64,000 nucleotides of DNA from DYFT01 sp041695085. GTDB taxonomy: Bacteria > Bacteroidota > Ignavibacteria > UBA10030. The translations under genes were made by a program, and so were the position numbers. The stretch lies in contig JBGFRO010000047.1 of NCBI GenBank assembly GCA_041695085.1, forward strand, positions 62,001 to 126,000, given 5' to 3'. A model generated the notes under the pieces. The model saw nothing but the letters and a program-made list of their open reading frames with translations, was not told where the DNA came from and made no database searches. Below are positions 9,069 through 15,361 of this stretch, piece after piece (positions within the stretch are counted from its first letter, which is position 1; every line of letters begins with the position of its first letter).

Positions 9069-10438
9069 GCATGGCAGAGCGTATCTTAGTTGTGGATGAT
9101 GAACAAATTATTCGTGAGTCGTTGAGTTTTGTCCTACGCAAAGAAGGGTATCACGTCGACGAATCGGGAAACGGGAAAGAAGCCTTGGCAAAGCATGAGG
9201 CAGCTCCGTATGATCTCGTGATCACCGACATCGAAATGCCGGAGATGCGCGGCACGGAACTCCTCGAACGGATCACGCAACGAACCCCTCAGACACTCGT
9301 GGTGATCGTCACCGCCTATGGTTCGATCGAAACGGCCGTAGCGGCGCTACGCAAAGGCGCCTATGATTACATTCTGAAGCCGATCGATTTCGACGACCTC
9401 CTCCTGCGCATTCAAAAACTTCTTGACCATCGTCGACTGAAGTTGGAGAATTCCCTTCTGCGTCAGGAACTCAACCGGACGTACGACTTTGAGAACATCA
9501 TCGGGCAAAGTGAAAGCATGAAGCGCGTGTTTGAGGTGATTAAACGCGTTGCATCGAGCGACGGCACGGTGTTGATTACGGGCAAGAGCGGCACCGGCAA
9601 AGAACTGGTTGCACGCGCGATCCACTATAATAGTCACCGGCGCGGCAAACGGTTCGTTGCGATCAACTGCGGTGCCATCGTCGAGACGCTGTTTGAGAGC
9701 GAGCTCTTCGGTCACAAGAAGGGTTCGTTTACGGGTGCGACAACCGACAAGGAGGGTCTGCTGAAAGTAGCCGAAGGAGGCTCGGTGTTCTTAGATGAAG
9801 TGAGTGAGATTCCTCTCCATCTTCAGGTTAAGCTCTTGCGAGCCATCGAGCAGAAGGAGATCACTCCGGTGGGCATGACCGATCCGATCAAAATCGATGT
9901 GCGCATCATTGCGGCGACGAACAGAAATCTCAAGAAGGAGGTGGAGGAGGGGAAATTCCGGGAAGATTTGTACTACCGATTAAACGTCGTGGAAATCGAT
10001 CTTCCGTCGCTCTCCGAACGGCCAGAAGATATCCCGCTCCTCAGCCGGCATTTTCTCGACGCGTACAAGAAGCAGATGGGGAGACCCATTCAGGGCTTCA
10101 CCAATGAAGCGATGAACGCGCTCATTCACTATCAGTGGAAAGGAGAGGTGCGTGAGCTGCAGAACGTCATCGAACGAGCGGTAATCTTTTGTGACGGAGA
10201 GTTCATCGGTCTGGAGCATCTACCCGAATCGTTTCGCCGGGTTGCCCTGGAACATCCGCTCGAAATGCACAAAGGACAGAAGACCTTGAAAGAGGCAGTG
10301 AAAATGTTCGAGCGATCGTACATCGAGCAAGTGCTCCTCAACTACAACCGCAATAAGGAAAGCGCCGCCCAGGCCCTCGGCGTCAGTCTTTCCTCTCTGT
10401 ATCGAAAAATGGAGGAGCTTAACATCCCGACTCGCTAA
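9065..10438 (+). CDS. Sigma-54-dependent NtrC-family response regulator
   Basis: This 457-residue protein has the full NtrC architecture. The receiver (~5-120) has Asp55 in VITDIEMP. The AAA+ domain (~140-375) has Walker A GKSGTGKE, the sigma-54-contacting loop GSFTGA (residues 220-225) and Walker B VFLDEVSE. A Fis-type HTH lies at the C-terminus (A-Q-A-L-G-V-S-L-S-S-L-Y-R-K). The loop reads GSFTGA instead of the usual GAFTGA; Ser at the second position is a natural variant. It should activate -24/-12 promoters when phosphorylated by the adjacent kinase. The candidate targets are the sigma-54 sites at 7605, 10634, 11435 and 15287. The physiological signal is not evident. Confidence 0.95.
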   Translation: MSMAERILVVDDEQIIRESLSFVLRKEGYHVDESGNGKEALAKHEAAPYDLVITDIEMPEMRGTELLERITQRTPQTLVVIVTAYGSIETAVAALRKGAYDYILKPIDFDDLLLRIQKLLDHRRLKLENSLLRQELNRTYDFENIIGQSESMKRVFEVIKRVASSDGTVLITGKSGTGKELVARAIHYNSHRRGKRFVAINCGAIVETLFESELFGHKKGSFTGATTDKEGLLKVAEGGSVFLDEVSEIPLHLQVKLLRAIEQKEITPVGMTDPIKIDVRIIAATNRNLKKEVEEGKFREDLYYRLNVVEIDLPSLSERPEDIPLLSRHFLDAYKKQMGRPIQGFTNEAMNALIHYQWKGEVRELQNVIERAVIFCDGEFIGLEHLPESFRRVALEHPLEMHKGQKTLKEAVKMFERSYIEQVLLNYNRNKESAAQALGVSLSSLYRKMEELNIPTR

Positions 10439-10510
10439 CGTCGCTCCAAACCACCTTCGGACAGGACACGAAGGATTTTCGTCGCGTCCGTCTCCAATTT
10501 CCTACCATTT

Positions 10511-10534
10511 ACTCTTCTAAAGAGTGGGAATGCC
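10511..10534 (+). promoter_or_regulatory. Palindromic candidate enhancer (UAS) for the NtrC-type regulator
   Basis: ACTCTT-CTA-AAGAGT (10511-10525) is a perfect 6-bp inverted repeat continuing into GGGAATGCC. Its 17-base stretch 10515-10531 matches 15218-15234 at 16 of 17 positions. It lies about 100 bp upstream of the -24 element at 10634, a normal distance for an NtrC-type enhancer site. Confidence 0.6.
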
Positions 10535-10633
10535 CCTCGCCGTTGCTTCTCATTTTTGAGCGAAGGAAGAGGGGCATACGCGCGCCATCTCACGAATTCT
10601 TCGAAAATGGTCGATTTCTTTCCCTTTCGGAAT

Positions 10634-10649
10634 TGGCACATTCCTTGCA
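10634..10649 (+). promoter_or_regulatory. Sigma-54 promoter for the solitary HTH gene
   Basis: TGGCAC (10634-10639), five bases, then TTGCA (10645-10649), with GG and GC 10 bases apart. The predicted start near 10660 leaves a ~29-base leader containing TAGGAGA before ATG 10689. The rest of the 10439-10688 gap holds the palindrome at 10511 and no gene. Confidence 0.8.
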
Positions 10650-10688
10650 GTTTCAAAAGTGACATTTATAATATAGGAGAAAGATCAT

Positions 10689-10955
10689 ATGTTCCGACCT
10701 GGCATACAAAAGACAAATGAACAATTCCCTCTCGTTGCGGGCAATTTGAAGGATTCCGTTCGCGCCTACGAACGATCCGTCATCGTCGACGCCTTGCGCG
10801 TGAACGAGAACGACAAGCGGAAAGTGGCAAAGCTGTTAGGAATTAGTCTCTCTTCGTTATATCGGAAGTTGCGTGAACTTTCCGTCGAAGGTTTTGAAGA
10901 AGTGGGAACTCAAGAGCGTGGGTCGGAAGTTGAGGTAATAGAAAGGTTGAACTAA
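10689..10955 (+). CDS. Stand-alone Fis-type HTH protein
   Basis: This 88-residue protein consists of a ~45-residue Fis/HTH_8 DNA-binding domain (residues ~20-66) and a short acidic tail. The HTH reads V-A-K-L-L-G-I-S-L-S-S-L-Y-R-K. The SLSSLYRK recognition-helix segment is identical to that of the NtrC-type regulator encoded just upstream. It has no receiver or AAA+ domain, so it can bind DNA but cannot activate sigma-54 itself. Its own sigma-54 promoter and the neighbouring palindrome suggest it is induced by the upstream regulator and may compete for the same sites or help organise them. That role is an inference. A good AGGAG site precedes the ATG. Confidence 0.8.
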   Translation: MFRPGIQKTNEQFPLVAGNLKDSVRAYERSVIVDALRVNENDKRKVAKLLGISLSSLYRKLRELSVEGFEEVGTQERGSEVEVIERLN

Positions 10956-11024
10956 CACGGCACGCACGCAAAGGACTCGTCGAACGTGTCTGGCAGCAGT
11001 GCGGACCGAGAAAGGAGAGATCCT

Positions 11025-11216
11025 ATGAGACTCCGTTGGTGGACGGTGGGCCTCATAGCGGCAGCGGTCGGTGGTACGTTGCTCCTGTGGCGCCGGGTAC
11101 GTCCGACATCCGAACGATTTCAATTTGTAGAAGAGGAGGAACAGCTCAAGAACTTCGGAGCTTTTCCTCCCGATATCCCCGAAACGGAATTCGACGGTGT
11201 GAACTTCCTCTATTGA
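11025..11216 (+). CDS. Small single-pass membrane protein
   Basis: ATG 11025 is preferred over GTG 10986 because AAAGGAGA lies just upstream. The 63-residue product has a short basic N-terminus (M-R-L-R-W-W), one membrane helix (~6-22), then R-R-x-R and an acidic, proline-containing tail (E-E-E-E, P-P-D-I-P-E-T-E-F-D). No known family is recognised. It lies between the HTH gene and a strong terminator, so it probably shares the sigma-54 transcript starting near 10660. Confidence 0.6.
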   Translation: MRLRWWTVGLIAAAVGGTLLLWRRVRPTSERFQFVEEEEQLKNFGAFPPDIPETEFDGVNFLY

Positions 11217-11245
11217 CCTCGCCAACTCGTTTTGGCAACAAGTCT

Positions 11246-11300
11246 ATCCCACAGGATGAATGATCGGCACAACGTCAGATCACTCTCCTGTGGGATTTTT
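11246..11300 (+). terminator. Terminator with long loop
   Basis: A perfect 11-bp stem, ATCCCACAGGA (11246-11256) with TCCTGTGGGAT (11286-11296), is followed by T residues. The ~29-base loop is unusually long. It closes the transcript carrying the HTH and small membrane protein genes. The 11217-11585 gap otherwise holds the promoter and leader features listed next. Confidence 0.75.
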
Positions 11301-11433
11301 GTTTCCAAGAATCGGCAATGTTTTCTTCTCGAAAATATGCGAATCGTCCCGCAGCGAAATATTTTACTCACGCAACAACCTCAAAATTTCCTCACAATCT
11401 GAGCCTCTCTTCGCATTGTCACGGTCTCCGATG

Positions 11434-11450
11434 CGGCATATAACTTGCAT
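11434..11450 (+). promoter_or_regulatory. Sigma-54-type promoter for the nonahaem cytochrome
   Basis: GG (11435-11436) and GC (11447-11448) are 10 bases apart in CGGCATATAACTTGCAT. The -24 half is slightly off consensus (CGGCAT for TGGCAC), while the -12 half is TTGCA. Predicted transcription starts near 11460, giving a ~125-base leader. Confidence 0.6.
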
Positions 11451-11483
11451 CTCAGCGTTCAGTGCAACCGCAATTGTGTTTTT

Positions 11484-11516
11484 CAACACTCCTCCGAAGT
11501 CGAGGTTGGAGTGTTG
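11484..11516 (+). other. Leader hairpin before the nonahaem cytochrome gene
   Basis: CAACACTCC (11484-11492) pairs perfectly with GGAGTGTTG (11508-11516) in the long leader. There is no T-run of terminator quality directly after it. It could stabilise the mRNA or modulate expression; no known riboswitch class is recognised. Confidence 0.45.
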
Positions 11517-11585
11517 TTGAGTATTTCTACATCTGCCCCGAAATCGTTGTGGGTGCTGTTTAAATCCTCACATTAGGAGGCTCAT

Positions 11586-13709
11586 ATGATAAAAGGTAAA
11601 CTTCTTTGTGTCGCGGCTCTCTTTTTTCTGGTCAACTCTGCAGTGGCTCAAAAGATCGCCATCAGGGTTGAAGGGATGTCCATCCATCGATTGAACACGA
11701 TGCGACTTCCTCATCCCAACAACTGGGATAACGTCTCGAGCGGTCTCACGAAAGTTGGAACAGGGACGATGGTGTGGTTATCCGGTTGGGACATCACGGG
11801 CGACTCGACGTACAAAGCCGGTACGAACTATCTGTGGAGTATGACGTCGCGACCGACAGGATCCACGGCGGCATTGGATAGCACAACGAAGCAATGGACT
11901 TCGTTCCGACCCGACAAAGAAGGGGACTACGTTATCCGGCTCACCATCGGAGCCAAGGATACAACGGTTACTATTACTGCTGCAAAGCATACCGGCGTGA
12001 ACTGGAAGAACCTCTCCGGGGCTGCCATGAATTGTGCTTCGTGCCACACTACCGCTGCACCTGAAGCTCTTCGTAACTGGAGGGAATCCGGACACGCCAC
12101 CATGTTCGAGCGTGGGATGAGTGGCCGGCTCGGAGTACAGTGGGGGGAGAGCTGCTTCAGGTGTCATACGACCGGCTACAACAAGAACGCGCTCGCGCTG
12201 AATGACGGATTTGATGACGTAGCGACGTCACTGCGGTTCGTCGAGAGCGAATGGAAACCCTGGCGTACCGGACTGTATGATTCCCTCTTGACCACTGACA
12301 AGAGAGGCCTCAGTCTGTACGCCACGATCGGATGTGAAAGTTGTCATGGTCCATACAATCCTCAACACCTTGGCAAGGGCACGCAACCCATACCCAGGGA
12401 TGCGGGGACATGCGCCCAGTGCCATGACAATCCGCCGCGATACAACCTCGTAGCTCAGTGGGAGAACACGACGAAGAGCGGCAAAGTATCGAGTCCAGCC
12501 AACCGACGAGGCTATACAGGCGCTGCTGTTGTGACAGCCTATTCACTCAACGACTGCGTCCGTTGCCACGATGGACAGGCGTACGTGAATTTTACAGAAG
12601 GGCGCTCGTTTGACAATCGAGCTGCCTCAGGGTACAGCAGGCTTGCTCGGACCCCGATTACTTGTGTTACCTGCCACGAGCCGCACAGCGCCGCGTTACG
12701 AAAGGCCCCCGCGGCATCGGATACGTTGAGTACAGGATATCGATACGGGGGCGTCAACTTCGGCAAGGGAAGTCTTTGCATCGATTGCCACAAGTACCGT
12801 CGTTACGGCGACGATCAGATCTTCAGGAACATGTCTGCTTTCTGGGGTCCACACTACGGCGGCGCTGCCGATGTGTTCCTCGGTCAAAGCGCGGCTGGTG
12901 TCTCCGGGTTTGTGAGTGGACACCGTCTCGTGGACAATACCTGCGTGAGTTGTCACATGCAGCCAACGCCGGATACAAGCTCGGTTGCTCGCGATAAAAT
13001 CGGCATGCACACATGGAACATTCGGTATGTTGCTCCGGACGGAAAGAAGTACGATACCGTCGAGGGGTGCAGGTCGTGTCACGGCAACATCACAACGTAC
13101 GACGACATCATTTCCTCCTTGGACTATGACGGGAACGGCAGAAAGGAAGCATTTACGACGGAAGTGAAGAATCTTCTGAGCCGCCTGGGAAGAGCGCTGC
13201 CCCCGTACGGCGTTGAAAAAGTGAGGACAACAGATATTGACCGGACTGCCATCGCAACGAGTAGGGATTCCGTTAGGCTGAAGACGGCGTTCTGGAACTA
13301 CCTCTACGTGAAGAACGACGGCAGCTACGGTATTCATAATCCTACACACGTTGTTAATGTCTTGCAACAGTCGCTGAAGCTACTGGGGTATAGCCTGACG
13401 GGTGCTGACCTTGTCGATCCGAATCTGCCCAGGGAATTTGAGTTAGGTCAGAATTATCCGAACCCTTTCAACCCGATGACGAAAATCTCCTTTGCCGTCC
13501 CGAGGGAATCTCGCGTACAACTGCACGTACTCGATATTTTGGGTCGGACGGTCGCTACGCTGGTCGATGAGGTTCTCCCTGCCGGCAGACACACCGCTGT
13601 CTGGAACGGAAGAACATCGGATGGCCGCTTGACGGCGAGTGGTCTCTACTTCTACAGACTCAAGACAGAAGGCTATGTTGCTACGAAGAAGATGCTGTTG
13701 TTGAAATAA
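11586..13709 (+). CDS. Nine-haem cytochrome c with T9SS sorting domain
   Basis: An AGGAGG site precedes ATG 11586. Residues 1-21 are a signal peptide (V-N-S-A-V-A-Q). An Ig/PKD-like region (~25-140) comes before the haem domain. Nine CxxCH motifs are visible: CASCH, CFRCH, CESCH, CAQCH, CVRCH, CVTCH, CIDCH, CVSCH and CRSCH (residues ~155-500). The last ~85 residues are a T9SS type A sorting domain (YPNPFNP, then L-D-I-L-G, ending in LLLK). The protein is therefore predicted to cross both membranes and sit on the cell surface with its haems outside. Surface electron transfer or reduction of an external acceptor is plausible but unproven. It is a single-gene unit between a sigma-54 promoter and a strong terminator. 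Confidence 0.9.
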   Translation: MIKGKLLCVAALFFLVNSAVAQKIAIRVEGMSIHRLNTMRLPHPNNWDNVSSGLTKVGTGTMVWLSGWDITGDSTYKAGTNYLWSMTSRPTGSTAALDSTTKQWTSFRPDKEGDYVIRLTIGAKDTTVTITAAKHTGVNWKNLSGAAMNCASCHTTAAPEALRNWRESGHATMFERGMSGRLGVQWGESCFRCHTTGYNKNALALNDGFDDVATSLRFVESEWKPWRTGLYDSLLTTDKRGLSLYATIGCESCHGPYNPQHLGKGTQPIPRDAGTCAQCHDNPPRYNLVAQWENTTKSGKVSSPANRRGYTGAAVVTAYSLNDCVRCHDGQAYVNFTEGRSFDNRAASGYSRLARTPITCVTCHEPHSAALRKAPAASDTLSTGYRYGGVNFGKGSLCIDCHKYRRYGDDQIFRNMSAFWGPHYGGAADVFLGQSAAGVSGFVSGHRLVDNTCVSCHMQPTPDTSSVARDKIGMHTWNIRYVAPDGKKYDTVEGCRSCHGNITTYDDIISSLDYDGNGRKEAFTTEVKNLLSRLGRALPPYGVEKVRTTDIDRTAIATSRDSVRLKTAFWNYLYVKNDGSYGIHNPTHVVNVLQQSLKLLGYSLTGADLVDPNLPREFELGQNYPNPFNPMTKISFAVPRESRVQLHVLDILGRTVATLVDEVLPAGRHTAVWNGRTSDGRLTASGLYFYRLKTEGYVATKKMLLLK

Positions 13710-13722
13710 CTCCGCGTCGAAT

Positions 13723-13808
13723 TTCTCAACACTCGGATGTGTTGAGAACACGAAGACTCAAGAGGAAACCCGCGTGTGGCGAGAGCGACGCGCGGGTTTC
13801 TTTCTTTT
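13723..13808 (+). terminator. Hairpin plus rho-independent terminator after the cytochrome
   Basis: TTCTCAACAC (13723-13732) pairs with GTGTTGAGAA (13739-13748). A second, stronger hairpin, GAAACCCGCG (13765-13774) with CGCGGGTTTC (13791-13800), runs into TTTCTTTT. Confidence 0.85.
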
Positions 13809-13935
13809 GCGAAGTGAAGATTCTCAACTCGCGCATTTTCGGAAATCGTCCATGAGTGTTGCCAAATTCAACGGCAAAACAGGATAATTCTCGCGGCCTT
13901 CCGATTCCCTCAACAGAAGCAGCAAGCAATCCTCG

Positions 13936-13950
13936 TGGCATACAACTTGA
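13936..13950 (+). promoter_or_regulatory. Weak sigma-54-like site ahead of the receiver/DksA-like trio
   Basis: TGGCAT, five bases, then TTGA. It closely resembles the site at 11434, but the invariant -12 GC reads GA. No TGGGAAT element is seen upstream in the 13710-13960 gap. Confidence 0.25.
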
Positions 13951-13960
13951 GCGGAGAAGT

Positions 13961-14395
13961 ATGGGAGTGAGAAAGATGAATTCATACGCTATGTCGCCCG
14001 GACGCCAACCGCTCCAATCCCTGCCTCGTCAAAACCGGAGGTGCGTGCTTCTGTTCAGCCCCGATCACGATCTCGCCAAGAGCCTTTCCCTCTTGTTGGA
14101 ACGGGAGTTCGAGATCGTCTGTGAAACGCGGCTTGAGCAGCTCCGGCAACGAATCGAAGCCGTACGGCCCGATGTGATCTTGCTTGATCTCTACGCGTTT
14201 CCTTCAGACGTCGAACGGGAAATCGAGGTGCTTCGAACGATCGGCACGCGCATTCCTACCATCGTTCTTCGTGTGAAACGATTGCTGAATGTCGAAGTCG
14301 AGCGTGTCATCGGTGAATTGGCCGATCTGACGATCTACAAACCGTTCGATAGCGTGTTGTTGGGAGAGGCGATCCACAAGGTGATGGACGCATAG
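13961..14395 (+). CDS. Receiver-domain-like protein
   Basis: Start choice is uncertain: ATG 13961 has GCGGAG upstream and ATG 13976 has GGGAG. Both are better supported than the longer open frame from 13856. After a ~25-residue basic lead, one receiver-like domain follows: the first strand is C-V-L-L-F-S-P-D-H-D, the central Asp sits in V-I-L-L-D-L-Y, a Thr falls in I-P-T-I-V and the conserved Lys in I-Y-K-P-F. The acidic pocket is partly altered, with a single acidic pair. No output domain is attached. It may be a single-domain regulator or phosphate sink linked to the kinases nearby. Confidence 0.65.
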   Translation: MGVRKMNSYAMSPGRQPLQSLPRQNRRCVLLFSPDHDLAKSLSLLLEREFEIVCETRLEQLRQRIEAVRPDVILLDLYAFPSDVEREIEVLRTIGTRIPTIVLRVKRLLNVEVERVIGELADLTIYKPFDSVLLGEAIHKVMDA

Positions 14396-14433
14396 ACTCA
14401 TCTTTCCTTCGAGGGCGGAAAGGGGGTGATGGA

Positions 14434-14778
14434 ATGACGCAAGCTCATCAACCCGACCGCATTCAATTGGCGATGTTGCGTCGATTGGACCGGACATTGC
14501 AGGAACAGTATCATCAATCGCTTGCAGAGGTATTGGCGGAACTCCGCATGCGGAATGTGTTGACTGAGTACGAGCCGACCGCCGAAAATATCTTCAAGGT
14601 GTTCCTGCATACAAACATCTTGGGATATGGATCCTCGCCCTCCGTAAAATCAATTCGAGGCGCTATGGAGCGGTTCGTCCGGGGCTCGTATGGTCTCTGT
14701 TCGAAGTGCGGCAAGCCGATCCCGGCGTCCGTTCTGAGTGATGATCCAACGACGACCGTCTGCCCGAACTGTATCTGA
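14434..14778 (+). CDS. DksA/TraR-type C4 zinc-finger protein
   Basis: This 114-residue protein has an N-terminal helical region and a C-terminal finger: CSKC, about 17 residues, then CPNC, in the context Y-G-L-C-S-K-C-G-K-P-I-P. This matches the DksA/TraR family, members of which bind the RNA polymerase secondary channel and modulate transcription. The acidic coiled-coil tip (D-x-x-D-A) of true DksA is not evident, so it is a family relative rather than DksA itself. GGGGGTGATG upstream supplies the ribosome site. It lies 38 bases after the receiver gene and 30 bases before the coiled-coil gene, probably one operon. Confidence 0.7.
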   Translation: MTQAHQPDRIQLAMLRRLDRTLQEQYHQSLAEVLAELRMRNVLTEYEPTAENIFKVFLHTNILGYGSSPSVKSIRGAMERFVRGSYGLCSKCGKPIPASVLSDDPTTTVCPNCI

Positions 14779-14808
14779 ATGATTGACTCCAGAAAGTGAA
14801 ACACATCT

Positions 14809-15072
14809 ATGGATGGACAACAACGAGTGGCCGAAAAGATGGAAACGCTCTTGCGCGACATGGAGCGGATTCGCACGATTATCTGCCGCGTGGAGCAGCA
14901 ACTTGACGAACTCCACGTCAAATGCTCGGACCGTGATACATTTCTTACGATGAAAGAGGAGTTGAGCGAGGTTCATACGCGTCTGGAGGGAGTGCAGGAG
15001 TTCGTTGTGAGCTGCAAGAAGGAGGTGAATCGTTCGCCGGAGGAATCGGAGGAGTTCGAAATCTGGCTTTGA
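14809..15072 (+). CDS. Small coiled-coil protein
   Basis: The product is 87 residues and almost entirely heptad-like: many L/V/M at a/d positions, E/R/K elsewhere, and three Cys. No family is recognised. It ends the three-gene set that begins with the receiver-like protein. Translation from ATG 14809 lacks a strong Shine-Dalgarno, so the start is uncertain. The set precedes the sigma-54-controlled PFOR gene. Confidence 0.5.
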   Translation: MDGQQRVAEKMETLLRDMERIRTIICRVEQQLDELHVKCSDRDTFLTMKEELSEVHTRLEGVQEFVVSCKKEVNRSPEESEEFEIWL

Positions 15073-15217
15073 ATGATCCCGCGATGGATGTCCAGATCGC
15101 AAGGACTCACACGATGGTGAACCCTCTCTGGCAGCTTTTGCAGTCCCGCACCTGTCACAGATGTCTCGATGGCGACGGAAAGCGATCGTTTTTAAGTCTG
15201 CGAAAACGAACCCCATT

Positions 15218-15301
15218 TTCTAAAAAGTGGGAATTTCGCCTGCTCCGATGATGTCATTTCTTGCCAAAATCACCACCACCGCCGCTTGGAACACTACTTG
15301 C
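15218..15301 (+). promoter_or_regulatory. Sigma-54 promoter with upstream enhancer for PFOR
   Basis: TTGGAAC-ACTAC-TTGC (15286-15301) has GG (15288-15289) and GC (15300-15301) 10 bases apart. The 17-base TTCTAAAAAGTGGGAAT at 15218-15234 matches the 10515-10531 element at 16 of 17 positions and ends ~53 bp upstream of the -24 box. The predicted start is near 15312, ~50 bases before ATG 15362. The rest of the 15073-15361 gap holds no gene. Confidence 0.65.
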
Positions 15302-15361
15302 CTTGAACTCAGCGATTTGAATACCTGAATACTCCCTTTTTTGCACACAATGAGGTTTGAC

